Source: JBGOTP01 sp041476545 (GTDB lineage Bacteria > Acidobacteriota > Vicinamibacteria > Vicinamibacterales > CAVVIG01). Taken from it: DNA of 13,768 bases. Of the stretch, positions 6,120 to 13,768 are shown one piece after another (the first letter of the stretch is position 1; every line of letters begins with the position of its first letter). A model generated the notes under the pieces. The model saw nothing but the letters and a program-made list of their open reading frames with translations. It was not told where the DNA came from and searched no databases. The position numbers and the translations under genes are program-made. The DNA lies in contig JBGOTP010000107.1 in the NCBI GenBank assembly GCA_041476545.1, positions 1 through 13,768 of the forward strand. Direction: 5' to 3'.

Positions 6120-7232
6120 TCAACGCTTGCCCAGCTGCCGCTCGAAGAAACCCCACACGCGGTTCCAGGAGTCCACCTGCTCCGGCGTGTCCTTCGGCTT
6201 CCACGCGCCGGGATCCGTCTGTCGATCGAACAGGTGACCGCCGAGGGGGTTCTCGTAGATCTTCGTCTCGGCCAGCGACGGCTTGCGCGCGCGCAGCGCA
6301 TCGATGAGCGGCTGCGACTCCTCGATATTGACGTCCTCATCGTTCTCCGCAATGTGCACGAGCAGGGGAATCCGCAGACGGTCCACTTGAAACAAGGGCG
6401 ACCGATCCCGGTACACCTGCCGCCGCTCCGCCGGCAGGCCGCCGAATCGGTTCTGGGGGTCAATCAGCGCGCGAAGCGCCTCCTCGCCCTTCCACGCGAA
6501 CCGCTGAACGAGGTTCGCGACGGGGACAATGGCCGCGGCGGCCCTGAAGCTGGTCGGATTTCGGAACACCGACAGCAGCGCAATCAGTCCGCCATGACTC
6601 CAGCCGATGATGCCGACGCGCGCCGGGTCGACGTTTGGGTATCTGCTTCGAAGGGCGCTCACCGCCGTCACCACATCGTCCACTTCCGCGCCGCCGTAGT
6701 CGATGGCGTCGTAGAAGGTCTTGCCGTACCCGATGCTGCCGCGATACTCGGGCGCGATGACGACGTAGCCGCGGGCGACAGCGTCGCGGACGTATGGAAT
6801 GAAATGCTCGTAGAGGTGTCCACGGATGTCTTCGTGCACCCACACGATGGCAGGTTGTGTCCTGGATGCCCCAGGCGCCGATGTTGCCGGTGCTGGCAAC
6901 GCTGATGTGGCCGCTGCCCTTGGCGCTGTCGACACTGTCGACAGGGGCTGGAACACAAAGGCGGGGATGTCCAAATCGCCCACCCGGCTCCGGTAGAGGA
7001 TCTTGTCCATCCGCATGAACCCCTGGCTCGCCTCTCGCCAGATTCGGTCGGTGTCCGCCTGCTGGCGGAGGGCCCGGTCGAAGTCCGGGGTTCCTGCTTC
7101 GACGCGTTCATTCTGTCTTCCGCGCTGGGCGTCTGATTGGAGGCCGCTCGCCTGAGAAACGGCAAGACACCCAAGAACGCCAAGAGCGGCGAGCATCGCC
7201 CCAACGCGGGCGCTGGGGCACCTGGTGGCCAT
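6120..7232 (-). CDS. Secreted alpha/beta hydrolase, prolyl oligopeptidase (S9)-like
   Basis: 370 residues from ATG 7232, chosen because AGGA lies 9 bases upstream and a signal peptide follows directly (basic start, then AMLAALGVLGCLAVSQASG, about residues 12-30). The catalytic triad is S212 in GWSHGG, D298 in ENDEDV and H333 in GGHLFDR, in the order and spacing of the S9 C-terminal hydrolase domain. There is no beta-propeller, so it is a single-domain peptidase or esterase acting in the periplasm or outside the cell. Residues 98-127 are an Ala/Ser/Thr/Pro-rich linker inserted between the first strands (IPAFVFQPL) and the core strand AIVWVHEDIRGH. The ribosome site overlaps the stop of the small gene upstream, so the two form an operon. 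The substrate cannot be named. Confidence 0.9.
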   Translation of the reverse strand: MATRCPSARVGAMLAALGVLGCLAVSQASGLQSDAQRGRQNERVEAGTPDFDRALRQQADTDRIWREASQGFMRMDKILYRSRVGDLDIPAFVFQPLSTVSTAPRAAATSALPAPATSAPGASRTQPAIVWVHEDIRGHLYEHFIPYVRDAVARGYVVIAPEYRGSIGYGKTFYDAIDYGGAEVDDVVTAVSALRSRYPNVDPARVGIIGWSHGGLIALLSVFRNPTSFRAAAAIVPVANLVQRFAWKGEEALRALIDPQNRFGGLPAERRQVYRDRSPLFQVDRLRIPLLVHIAENDEDVNIEESQPLIDALRARKPSLAETKIYENPLGGHLFDRQTDPGAWKPKDTPEQVDSWNRVWGFFERQLGKR

Positions 7233-7243
7233 CGCCACCGATC

Positions 7244-7474
7244 CTACACTCGACCGGCTCCCTCCGACGCGCGTTCGTGCGCGCGGGTCAGCCATTGCCG
7301 CAACTGACCGGCCGCGGCGTCCGGCGTGGCGCCGTAAAACGGCATCAGCGCGGTCGGCACGCCGGGCAGCCGGACAATGTACGCGCGCCAGCGATTCACG
7401 GCGACCTCCGTGACCTCGATCAGGTACGGACGCCCCGCGATCAATTCCTGAAACCGGTGAACGGCAGTGGACAC
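7244..7474 (-). CDS. Small conserved-looking protein, 76 residues, function unknown
   Basis: The protein runs from a GTG at 7474 through HRFQELIAGRPYLIEVTEV and then WRAYIVRLPG, MPFYG and AAGQLRQWLTRAHER. It has a balanced composition with alternating strands (YLIEVTEVAVNRWRAYIVRL) and a C-terminal helix, like small alpha/beta proteins that I associate with Acidobacteria-like genomes. No domain name can be given. The frame is open upstream to a TTG at 7540, but that TTG falls inside a promoter-like -35 box, so the shorter form is preferred. No clear Shine-Dalgarno precedes the GTG, so the start is uncertain. It is 11 bases upstream of the hydrolase, and its TAG forms part of that gene's ribosome site. 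Confidence 0.68.
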   Translation of the reverse strand: MSTAVHRFQELIAGRPYLIEVTEVAVNRWRAYIVRLPGVPTALMPFYGATPDAAAGQLRQWLTRAHERASEGAGRV

Positions 7475-7511
7475 AGTTGCGACGGCTGAATTGAATGTGT
7501 TGGGAGGAACG

Positions 7512-7540
7512 AATTGTACGCGGCCAGCGGTGCGGATCAA
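7512..7540 (-). promoter_or_regulatory. Sigma70-like promoter for the small protein-hydrolase operon
   Basis: On the minus strand TTGATC (-35) is followed after about 16 bases by TACAAT (-10), a good match to the sigma70 consensus. Transcription would begin near 7505, roughly 30 bases before the preferred GTG start. Confidence 0.5.
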
Positions 7541-7718
7541 GCGAAGCCAGCCACGAAAGCAGATTCACAAACATGATGACGTCGGGACCACGGGCGTGCG
7601 CGTCAAAGATTTATTTTCATCGTCAGGACATCCACAGGAAATGCACCGTTCATCCACAGCTTTTCAACAGCCGTGTCGCTTGACGGCATTTCCGGTGCCA
7701 CGTACGCTTGGAACTCAA
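7541..7718. other. Upstream region of the exported protein-addB-addA operon
   Basis: This is the remaining part of the divergent intergenic region. It contains a conspicuous AT-rich patch (AGATTTATTTTCATC, around 7606-7620) about 100 bases before the exported-protein start, a plausible promoter zone. No -35/-10 pair is convincing. No protein-like frame is present. Confidence 0.4.
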
Positions 7719-9203
7719 ATGAAAACAGGCGTGTATGCCGTGGTCTGCATGTTGGCGATGGCGCGCCCGGCGTCATCATTTGAACTAGCACCTGATCCGC
7801 CGACACCCGATCCGGCGGCACCCGAGCAGGGAACACTGGTCCAGAGTGCGCCGCCCGACGCGACACTATTCCGCGTGTTCCTCAAGAATGGAACGACGCT
7901 CGTCAGCTACGGCGAGGTGGCGCGCGTCGGGGATCGGCTCGTATTTTCGATGCCGGTGGCATTGCCAACGCCTCCCGCGCTCATGTCGCCCGCGGCGTTC
8001 ATATCAACGCCGGACCTGCAGCTCGTCAATATTGCCGCCGACCACGTGGACTGGACGCGCACCGACAGCTACGCGGAGTCCGCTCGATCGGCTCACTATC
8101 TTTCGACCCGGGCGATGGACGACTACGCGCGTCTGTCGAACGACGTCGCCCAGACGCTGAACGACGTCGCGCGCACAGCGGATCCCGCGAGCCGTCTGGC
8201 GATCGTCGAAAGCGCGCGGAAGCGGCTGGCGGAATGGCCCGCCGCTCATTACAACTTCAACTACGGGGAAGTGCAGCAGCTGCTGGTGTTTCTGGACGAA
8301 GCGATCGCCGACCTTCGAGCGTCGGCCGGGGCCTCCCGCTTCAATTTGAGTCTGGTCGCCGCCGAGGCGCCCGTGCAGCCGTTCGAGCCGTTGCTCCCGC
8401 CGCCAACGCTGAAGGAGTCGATCGAGCAGGTGCTCGTCGCCGCGGGGCTGGCCGACTCGCCTCAGGAACGGGTGTCGCTGCTGTCGACGGCGCTCGCCGA
8501 GATCGACCGGGACTTCGGAGAGTTTCCCGGCGACTGGGCTGCGGCCACCGCCGCAAAGCTCCGCAAGGACCTTGAAGGAGACGTGCGGGCGGATCGCGCC
8601 TATACACTGCTGACGCAGACGTCGATGGCGGCCGCCGTGAAGGAGGCGCGCGCGGCGGACGTGCGCGGCATCGAGCGCCTGCTCACCGAGATTCACGATC
8701 GCGACACCGCGCTTGGTGCGAGCAGATCCGACGTCGTGAGCGCGCTCATCGAGTCGGTCCAGGAGCAGCTCGATGCCGCAAGGAGACTGCAGCTGGCGCG
8801 CGACCACTGGGCGGTTCGTCTGCCCGCGTTGCGCCGGTATCGCACGGCCCTTCGCGCAACGTTCGATCGATTCGATCTCCTGAAGCCGTCGCTCGAGAAC
8901 ATCCGGGCGCTCGCCGGCTCGACGTCCTCCACCCTGGCGTCGGTCGAGCGTCTCACCGGTCAGATCCTGCGGATGCTCACGCGGATCAAGGCGCCCGAGG
9001 AACTGCAACCGGCGCATGCCCTGCTGGCGAGCGCGGCGCAGCTCGCCGGAAATGCCGCCACGACTCGTCGCGAGGCGGCGCGGGCGGCGAATATGGCGCA
9101 GGCCTGGGACGCGTCCTCTGCCGCCGCCGGTTCACTCATGTTGAGCGCGCACGCTCGAGACGAGATTCACGCGCTGCTCCGGCTTCCGCAATTGCACCAG
9201 TGA
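7719..9203 (+). CDS. Exported alpha-helical protein of unknown function
   Basis: 494 residues from ATG 7719, chosen because GGAA lies 6 bases before it and a signal peptide follows at once (MKTGVYAVVCMLAMARPASSF). The mature part opens with a Pro/Asp-rich spacer (APDPPTPDPAAPEQ). A beta-type segment follows (FRVFLKNGTTLVSYGEVARVGDRLVFSMPV), which resembles a small SH3-like or 'how to express a property' strand pair. The rest is a long series of amphipathic helices rich in Ala, Leu, Arg and Glu. I recognise no enzyme motif and no membrane anchor apart from the signal. A role as a periplasmic scaffold or envelope protein is only a guess. Its stop overlaps the addB start (TGATG), so it is co-expressed with cytoplasmic DNA-repair genes, which is unexpected for a secreted protein. 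Confidence 0.8.
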   Translation: MKTGVYAVVCMLAMARPASSFELAPDPPTPDPAAPEQGTLVQSAPPDATLFRVFLKNGTTLVSYGEVARVGDRLVFSMPVALPTPPALMSPAAFISTPDLQLVNIAADHVDWTRTDSYAESARSAHYLSTRAMDDYARLSNDVAQTLNDVARTADPASRLAIVESARKRLAEWPAAHYNFNYGEVQQLLVFLDEAIADLRASAGASRFNLSLVAAEAPVQPFEPLLPPPTLKESIEQVLVAAGLADSPQERVSLLSTALAEIDRDFGEFPGDWAAATAAKLRKDLEGDVRADRAYTLLTQTSMAAAVKEARAADVRGIERLLTEIHDRDTALGASRSDVVSALIESVQEQLDAARRLQLARDHWAVRLPALRRYRTALRATFDRFDLLKPSLENIRALAGSTSSTLASVERLTGQILRMLTRIKAPEELQPAHALLASAAQLAGNAATTRREAARAANMAQAWDASSAAAGSLMLSAHARDEIHALLRLPQLHQ

Positions 9204-12118
9204 TGACTCCGCGCCGGACGCGGCTCGTTCGTGTCCCAGACCTGCCGATGTTCCGCCGCGCGATCCGAGAACTCGCGCGGCAGGCGATCGCAGCCGACCC
9301 ATCCGACGTTGTCGTCGTCGTGCCGACCCGTGGCGCCGCGCGACAGATGTCCCGATCGTGCCGCGAGATGCCGGCCGAGGCCTTCGTCACTCGCGACGAA
9401 CTGTACGACGTGCTGCTGGCGCGCCTTGCTCACCCGCCAAGGCGACTCACCGTGTTCGAACGCGACAGCATGATGCTGGCTGCCGCCTCCGCGTCTTCCC
9501 CCAACGTCCGCGGCGCCGGGTTGCCGTTTCAGATTCGTCCCGGGCTCGTTGCCGAGATGCTGCGGTTCTACGATCAGCTCCGGCGCCAGTCGCAGACCGT
9601 CAAACGGTTTCAGGAACTCCTGGAGGACGCGCTCGGAGGCCGTGCGACGGACGTCGATCGGGGCGCCGAGCGGATGCTGCGTCAGACCGCGTTTCTCGCG
9701 GACACCTTCCGGGACTATGAGCGCCGCGTGCGCGAGAGCCACGCTTGCGACGAACATGCGCTTCGCGATCGCGTGCTCGCTGAACAGGAAGGCAGCTGGC
9801 TTCAGCCGGTGCGACACGTCGTCGTGACCGTTCCAGACTGGATTGCCGATCCGGACGGCTTGTTTGTCGCCGACTTCGATCTGCTGTCGCGCATGCCCGG
9901 TCTCCTGACGATCGACATCGTGTGCACGGAAGCGCTGCTCGGATCAGGTTTCCACGAGCGGTTGCACGGATGGTGGCCGGGCATCGACGAGCAGGAAGGC
10001 GCCGGCATCGTGGACCCAGCGTTATCGGGCCTGCCGAGATCCCGGCCGACGCTCGTCACCCCAGCTCCCGCCGTGGTCGCGGCGGCAGCGGCAGGCCATG
10101 CGCCCACCGCGCATGTCACGCCTGCGCCGTACTGGTTCACCTTCCGTGATCGCGAGGAGGAATTGATCGCCATCGCGCGGCGCGTCGTTCTTGAAGATCT
10201 CGACCGGATCGCCATCGTCTTCAAACGCCCGCTCCCGTATCTCTATCTGGCACCGGACACGCTGGGATCGGCGGGTATTCCCTTTGAAGCGGCGGACGCG
10301 CTGCCCCTGGCCGCCGAACCGACAGCCGCCGCGATCGACCTCGTGCTCGACGTCGTCGAAACCAACGTCACGCGCCAGTCGATCGTGGCGTTGCTGCGCA
10401 CGCCGCATTTTCGGTTGATTGACGCCGCCGATTCACTGGCCGCCACGACTGCGCTCGATCGCGCGCTGAGCGCGGCCCGATATCTGGGTGAACGTTCCAG
10501 ACTCGAAGCGCTCACGGCGATTCCCACTGGTGCGGCGCCGGCATTCGACGCGGCGGTCAAGGCGGCGCGAGAGCTGGCGCCGCTTTTCGAACCGTCGCCG
10601 GCCTCCACTCAGATCCGCCGGCTGCTCGCGTTCCTCGACGCCCACTTCCGGCCGCTCGACGAAAGCGATCCATTTGTGCACCGTGAACGGCGCGCACGGT
10701 CCGCGGTTGTCCAGACGCTCGCCAGTCTGGCGGACGCGCATGCCCTTCACCACGACCCCCTCTGGTCCATCGAGGATCTTGCCGCGGCCGTCCGACGCTG
10801 GCTCGGCGAACAGACGTTTGTTCCCGAATCCGAGGGCGCCGGCGTTCAGCTTCTGGACGATCAGGCAGCGCGCTACATCGAGTGCGACGATCTGACGCTC
10901 GTGGGTCTTGTCGAGAACGAGTGGCCGGAACGTCCAAAACGCAACATCTTCTATCCCTTGTCGCTCCTGAAAGCCCTGGGCTGGCCGTCCGAGAAGGACC
11001 GTCGCGGCGCCGCCGCTGCCCGGTTTCTCGATCTCCTCGCGTCGGCGTCTCGGCGCGTCGCCCTGTCCACGTTCACACTGGACGATGAAGCGCTTGTGAC
11101 GCGATCGATGTTGCTCGATGAGGTGCCACGGGCGCGCCTCTCCATGGTGGTCAGTGATGATCAGGCCGAGCAGGAGCAGTCGGAGCACGAGTCGGTAGAA
11201 CACGAGTGGACGGAGCTGCGAATTGGGCGGTCGCCGTCGAGTGATCCGGCGTTCCACGGAAGCCTCGGCCCGCAACCCGCGAGAACGTGGTCGGTGAGCG
11301 CGATCGAGACGTATCTCGATTGTCCGTTCAAGTTTTTCGCGCAGCACGTGCTGCGCCTTCAGGAAGAACCAGACGATGAAGAGGTGATGGATCCGCGGCG
11401 TCAGGGACAGTTTGTGCACCAGGTCTTCGAGGCGTTCTTTCGGGACTGGCAGACCGCGGGCCGCCAGGCCATTACTCCAGAGAATCTGGATGCCGCGCGC
11501 GGCATGTTTGCCGAGGTCGTGGATCGCGCGCTCGTTCGCTTGCCCGATGCGGAGGCCGGCCTCGAGCGGACGCGTCTGCTCGGTTCGCCTGCGGCCGCCG
11601 GTCTGGGCGAGGCAGTCCTGCGGATGGAAGCCGAGCGTCCCGTGGCCGTGGTCGAGCGATTGCTCGAGCACAGGCTCGACGGCGACTTCGTGTTTGCCAC
11701 GGCGGCGGGGCCGCGAACCGTCTCTTTGCGCGGCAAGGCCGACCGTCTGGATTTGCTCGCGGATGGGACGTTCCGTCTCATCGACTACAAGCTCGGATGG
11801 CCACCGAACAAATCGCGCGCGTTGCAGTTGCCGATCTACGGTCTCTCCGCCGAGCAGCAGCTGTCTGCCTCTCGCGGGCGTCCATGGATGCTCGGGGAGG
11901 CCGCGTACCTCGCCTTCAAGGGGCCGAAGCGGGTCGTGCCGCTCTTCTCATCGCGAGAGAACCGCGACGAGATTCTTGGGCAGGCGCAGCAGCGTCTTTC
12001 CGACACCCTCGACGCAATCGAGAGCGGCGAGTTTCCGCCCAAGCCAGACGATGTCTACCGCTGTGAGACGTGCAGCTTCGCATGCGTGTGCCGGAAGGAC
12101 TATGTCGGGAGCATTTGA
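9203..12118 (+). CDS. addB: AddB-like helicase-nuclease subunit (PD-(D/E)XK, Fe-S)
   Basis: 971 residues from ATG 9203, which overlaps the previous stop; a GTG one codon earlier is an alternative. AddB pairs with AddA to resect double-strand breaks before RecA loading. The N-terminus has no Walker A. Instead it has VVVVVPTRGAARQM (36-49), as in proteobacterial-type AddB, whose helicase fold is inactive. The C-terminal RecB-like nuclease is intact: WSVSAIETYLDCPFKFF with C707, H739 in GQFVHQVF, KADRLD with D847/D850, and IDYK with D861/K863, followed by LQLPIYG. The tail C954-x2-C957-x5-C963 plus C707 would hold the 4Fe-4S cluster known in AddB, and C961 is an extra cysteine. The last 17 bases overlap the addA start. 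An unspecific 'PD-(D/E)XK family protein' label is the conservative alternative. Confidence 0.88.
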   Translation: MTPRRTRLVRVPDLPMFRRAIRELARQAIAADPSDVVVVVPTRGAARQMSRSCREMPAEAFVTRDELYDVLLARLAHPPRRLTVFERDSMMLAAASASSPNVRGAGLPFQIRPGLVAEMLRFYDQLRRQSQTVKRFQELLEDALGGRATDVDRGAERMLRQTAFLADTFRDYERRVRESHACDEHALRDRVLAEQEGSWLQPVRHVVVTVPDWIADPDGLFVADFDLLSRMPGLLTIDIVCTEALLGSGFHERLHGWWPGIDEQEGAGIVDPALSGLPRSRPTLVTPAPAVVAAAAAGHAPTAHVTPAPYWFTFRDREEELIAIARRVVLEDLDRIAIVFKRPLPYLYLAPDTLGSAGIPFEAADALPLAAEPTAAAIDLVLDVVETNVTRQSIVALLRTPHFRLIDAADSLAATTALDRALSAARYLGERSRLEALTAIPTGAAPAFDAAVKAARELAPLFEPSPASTQIRRLLAFLDAHFRPLDESDPFVHRERRARSAVVQTLASLADAHALHHDPLWSIEDLAAAVRRWLGEQTFVPESEGAGVQLLDDQAARYIECDDLTLVGLVENEWPERPKRNIFYPLSLLKALGWPSEKDRRGAAAARFLDLLASASRRVALSTFTLDDEALVTRSMLLDEVPRARLSMVVSDDQAEQEQSEHESVEHEWTELRIGRSPSSDPAFHGSLGPQPARTWSVSAIETYLDCPFKFFAQHVLRLQEEPDDEEVMDPRRQGQFVHQVFEAFFRDWQTAGRQAITPENLDAARGMFAEVVDRALVRLPDAEAGLERTRLLGSPAAAGLGEAVLRMEAERPVAVVERLLEHRLDGDFVFATAAGPRTVSLRGKADRLDLLADGTFRLIDYKLGWPPNKSRALQLPIYGLSAEQQLSASRGRPWMLGEAAYLAFKGPKRVVPLFSSRENRDEILGQAQQRLSDTLDAIESGEFPPKPDDVYRCETCSFACVCRKDYVGSI

Positions 12119-13768
12119 GCCCGTCGATGTCGCCGCGCGGCTTCATGCCGTCGATCCGTCTCAGAACGTCGTGCTCGAGGCTTCCGCGGGCACGGGGAAG
12201 ACCCGCGTTCTGGTCGAGCGCTACGTCAACCTGCTGCGCGTGGGTGTGGATCCCGATCATATTCTGGCGATCACGTTCACCCGCAAGGCCGCGGCCGAGA
12301 TGCGCGATCGTATCGTCGACCGGCTGCGGGAATCGAGCCGTCTGTCGCAGGCCGATCTCGCCCGATGGCGCGATCTCAAGCACCGCCTGGGCGACATCGC
12401 CATCTCCACCATCGACGCATTCTGCCTGTCGCTCCTGCGCGAGTTTCCGCTCGAAGCGGGCGTCGATCCCGGCTTCGACCTTGCGGACGATACCGACGTG
12501 CCGCGTCTTGTGTCTGAATCGCTCGATCAGGCGTTGCGCATCTGCCGTACGGTGGCGCGAGAGGACGATGACGTCGCGCTGGTGTTTGCGCAGCTCGGCG
12601 AACGCCGGCTGCGCATTGGGCTGAGCGCGTTGCTGAATCGCCGCCTCGTGGCTCCGCAGGCGCTGCGGCGGTACCTGCAGAGCGGTCCCAGGGACCTGAC
12701 GGCTGCGGTGGCGTGCTCGCGCGCCGTCGAGTCGCTAGGCGAACTGTTCGGCGGCGTCATCGGATTCCTGGACGATGGTCCGATCCGCCATCCGCAGTTC
12801 GCGATGCTCGCGGCTGATATCCGCAGTCTTGTCGCGCATCCGAAACGTCTGGCGCTCGATACCCGTGGAGGGCAGGCGGCGTGTCGTGCCCTGCTCGACC
12901 GCCTGCGGTCCTACTTCCTGACCCAGGATGGGCGGCCTCGCGGCAAGAGCTTTGCCGGCACCATCTTCCGGAAAGAAGACTGCACGGGCGACGCCGCCTG
13001 GCGACGCCATCGTCAGGTTGCATCGGAGTGCGCGCCAGGTGTGGCCGAAGCGATCGCGCGTTTCCGGCGCGATCTCAATGTGGTCCTCTCCCGCGGGACC
13101 TGGCGAATCTACGCCGTCGCGCTCAATCAGTATCAGCGAACACTCGAGGCTCGGGCGCTCCTCGATTTTTCCGGGGTGCTCGAGAAGGCGGTCGCGCTCC
13201 TGAAGGAAATGGACGAGTTCGCGGAGAGCCGCTTCCGCCTGGAATCGCGGCACCGCCACGTGCTGGTCGACGAGTTTCAGGATACCAGCCGTGCGCAGTG
13301 GGAACTCGTCGCGCAACTCGTTCGAAACTGGGCCGAAGGGTTTGGCGCCGCGACCGACGCGCTGCCGCCGTCGATCTTCATCGTGGCCGATCGGAAGCAG
13401 TCCATCTACGGCTTTCGGGATGCCGACGTGGCGATCCTCGACGAGGCCGCGGGGTTCATCGAGGGGCTGCGATCGGAAGGGGAGCCGCGACGCACCATTG
13501 CCGTGAGCTTCCGTGCGGCACCGGCGCTGCTCGCCTTTGTCAACGACGTGTTCGGGGCGATTGTCGGAGCGGAGGAGCACGCGATCGGGCGTAGGGACGG
13601 GTTCCGCTACGACGAGCGCGACCGGTTTCCAGTCCCAAATGGGGCAGGTGGGGCAGGGGAGGCAGGTAGGGCAGGCACGGCAGGCACGGCGGGCGGGGAA
13701 GAAACGGACGCGGCCGCGGACGAGGCCGTTGGGTTGATTGCCGGGGAAAGCGTCGGTGACGCAGCCGA
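12102..13768 (+). CDS. addA: AddA-like UvrD/Rep-family helicase, N-terminal 555 codons (runs off window)
   Basis: Starts at ATG 12102 (GGAAGGA just upstream), overlapping the addB end by 17 bases, and stays open to the window edge. Superfamily 1A helicase motifs appear in order: Walker A ASAGTGKT with K33, Ia ITFTRKAAAEMRDR (about 55-68), TIDAFC (about 103), II DEFQDTS with D390/E391, III VADRKQSIYGFRDAD (about 428-442), and a motif IV-like VSFRAAPALLAFVN (about 467-480). The long span between TIDAFC and DEFQDTS, with ALLDFSGVL before motif II, is the 1B subdomain typical of AddA/RecB rather than UvrD. It should be the translocating motor of an AddAB end-processing enzyme. The C-terminal nuclease domain, if present, is outside the window. 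A Gly/Ala-rich tandem repeat interrupts residues 514-532. Confidence 0.94.
   Translation, partial: MSGAFEPVDVAARLHAVDPSQNVVLEASAGTGKTRVLVERYVNLLRVGVDPDHILAITFTRKAAAEMRDRIVDRLRESSRLSQADLARWRDLKHRLGDIAISTIDAFCLSLLREFPLEAGVDPGFDLADDTDVPRLVSESLDQALRICRTVAREDDDVALVFAQLGERRLRIGLSALLNRRLVAPQALRRYLQSGPRDLTAAVACSRAVESLGELFGGVIGFLDDGPIRHPQFAMLAADIRSLVAHPKRLALDTRGGQAACRALLDRLRSYFLTQDGRPRGKSFAGTIFRKEDCTGDAAWRRHRQVASECAPGVAEAIARFRRDLNVVLSRGTWRIYAVALNQYQRTLEARALLDFSGVLEKAVALLKEMDEFAESRFRLESRHRHVLVDEFQDTSRAQWELVAQLVRNWAEGFGAATDALPPSIFIVADRKQSIYGFRDADVAILDEAAGFIEGLRSEGEPRRTIAVSFRAAPALLAFVNDVFGAIVGAEEHAIGRRDGFRYDERDRFPVPNGAGGAGEAGRAGTAGTAGGEETDAAADEAVGLIAGESVGDAA
13641..13697 (+). repeat. In-frame 9-bp tandem repeat inside addA
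   Basis: Six imperfect copies of a 9-base unit (consensus NGG-GCA-GGN) plus one extra codon. They encode about six three-residue x-A-G units (AddA residues 514-532). The unit is a whole number of codons, so copy-number change would not shift the frame. It sits in a linker after the motif IV region and is followed by an acidic Ala-rich stretch (GEETDAAADEA). Confidence 0.85.

Noticed and set aside
5646..6905. Plus-strand open frame of 419 codons
   Set aside because: About two thirds is antisense to the secreted hydrolase, and the remainder has no protein-like composition.
7233..7574. Upstream extension of the hydrolase frame
   Set aside because: It overlaps the small gene in another frame and hides the signal peptide. 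ATG 7232 has a well-placed AGGA.
7467..7718. Upstream extension of the exported-protein frame
   Set aside because: It would bury the signal peptide at ATG 7719 behind 84 non-protein-like residues and overlap the divergent promoter.
8004..9017. Minus-strand open frame of 337 codons
   Set aside because: Mirror of the exported protein; Arg/Gly-rich with no hydrophobic core or motif.
10433..11671. Minus-strand open frame of 412 codons
   Set aside because: Antisense to the AddB coding sequence, whose nuclease motifs are intact.

Overview
The window is GC-rich bacterial DNA with tightly packed genes and long shadow reading frames. An AddA/AddB pair, an acidobacterial-looking small 'RPYLIEV' protein and a secreted S9-type hydrolase suggest Acidobacteriota, possibly Vicinamibacteria. 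That placement is inference from general family resemblance; no rRNA or other marker is present.

Layout. Positions 1-107 (minus) hold the 5' end of a ribbon-helix-helix antitoxin-like gene, preceded by a compact palindromic operator. Positions 186-3500 (minus) are a two-gene unit: a P2-type, Ca2+-ATPase-like cation pump followed 3 bases later by a family 2 glycosyltransferase of the polyprenyl-phosphate sugar transferase kind. Positions 3617-4836 (plus) are a compact restriction-modification-like pair: a Dam-type adenine methyltransferase with the residues that read GATC in E. coli Dam, overlapped by a 138-residue protein with a PD-(D/E)XK-like core in which the usual second acid is a serine. 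A small GIY-YIG nuclease (4872-5138, minus) lies tail-to-tail with it.

Next come an intergenic stretch with stacked inverted repeats, a tRNA-Ala(GGC) gene (5485-5560, minus) with encoded CCA, and about 530 bases in which I see no gene. Positions 6120-7474 (minus) are a short conserved-looking protein followed 11 bases later by a secreted serine hydrolase, with a recognisable sigma70-like promoter upstream.

From 7719 to the right edge (plus) runs a tightly overlapping operon: an unrecognised exported helical protein, an AddB-like nuclease subunit (no Walker A, RecB-type nuclease with Fe-S cysteines) and the first 555 codons of an AddA/UvrD-type helicase. AddA and AddB together would process double-strand DNA ends for recombination. 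The addA reading frame carries an in-frame 9-bp tandem repeat near the window edge.

The best candidate for something undescribed is the dam plus 138-residue nuclease pair. It would be an unusually small GATC restriction-modification system with a migrated-acid active site.
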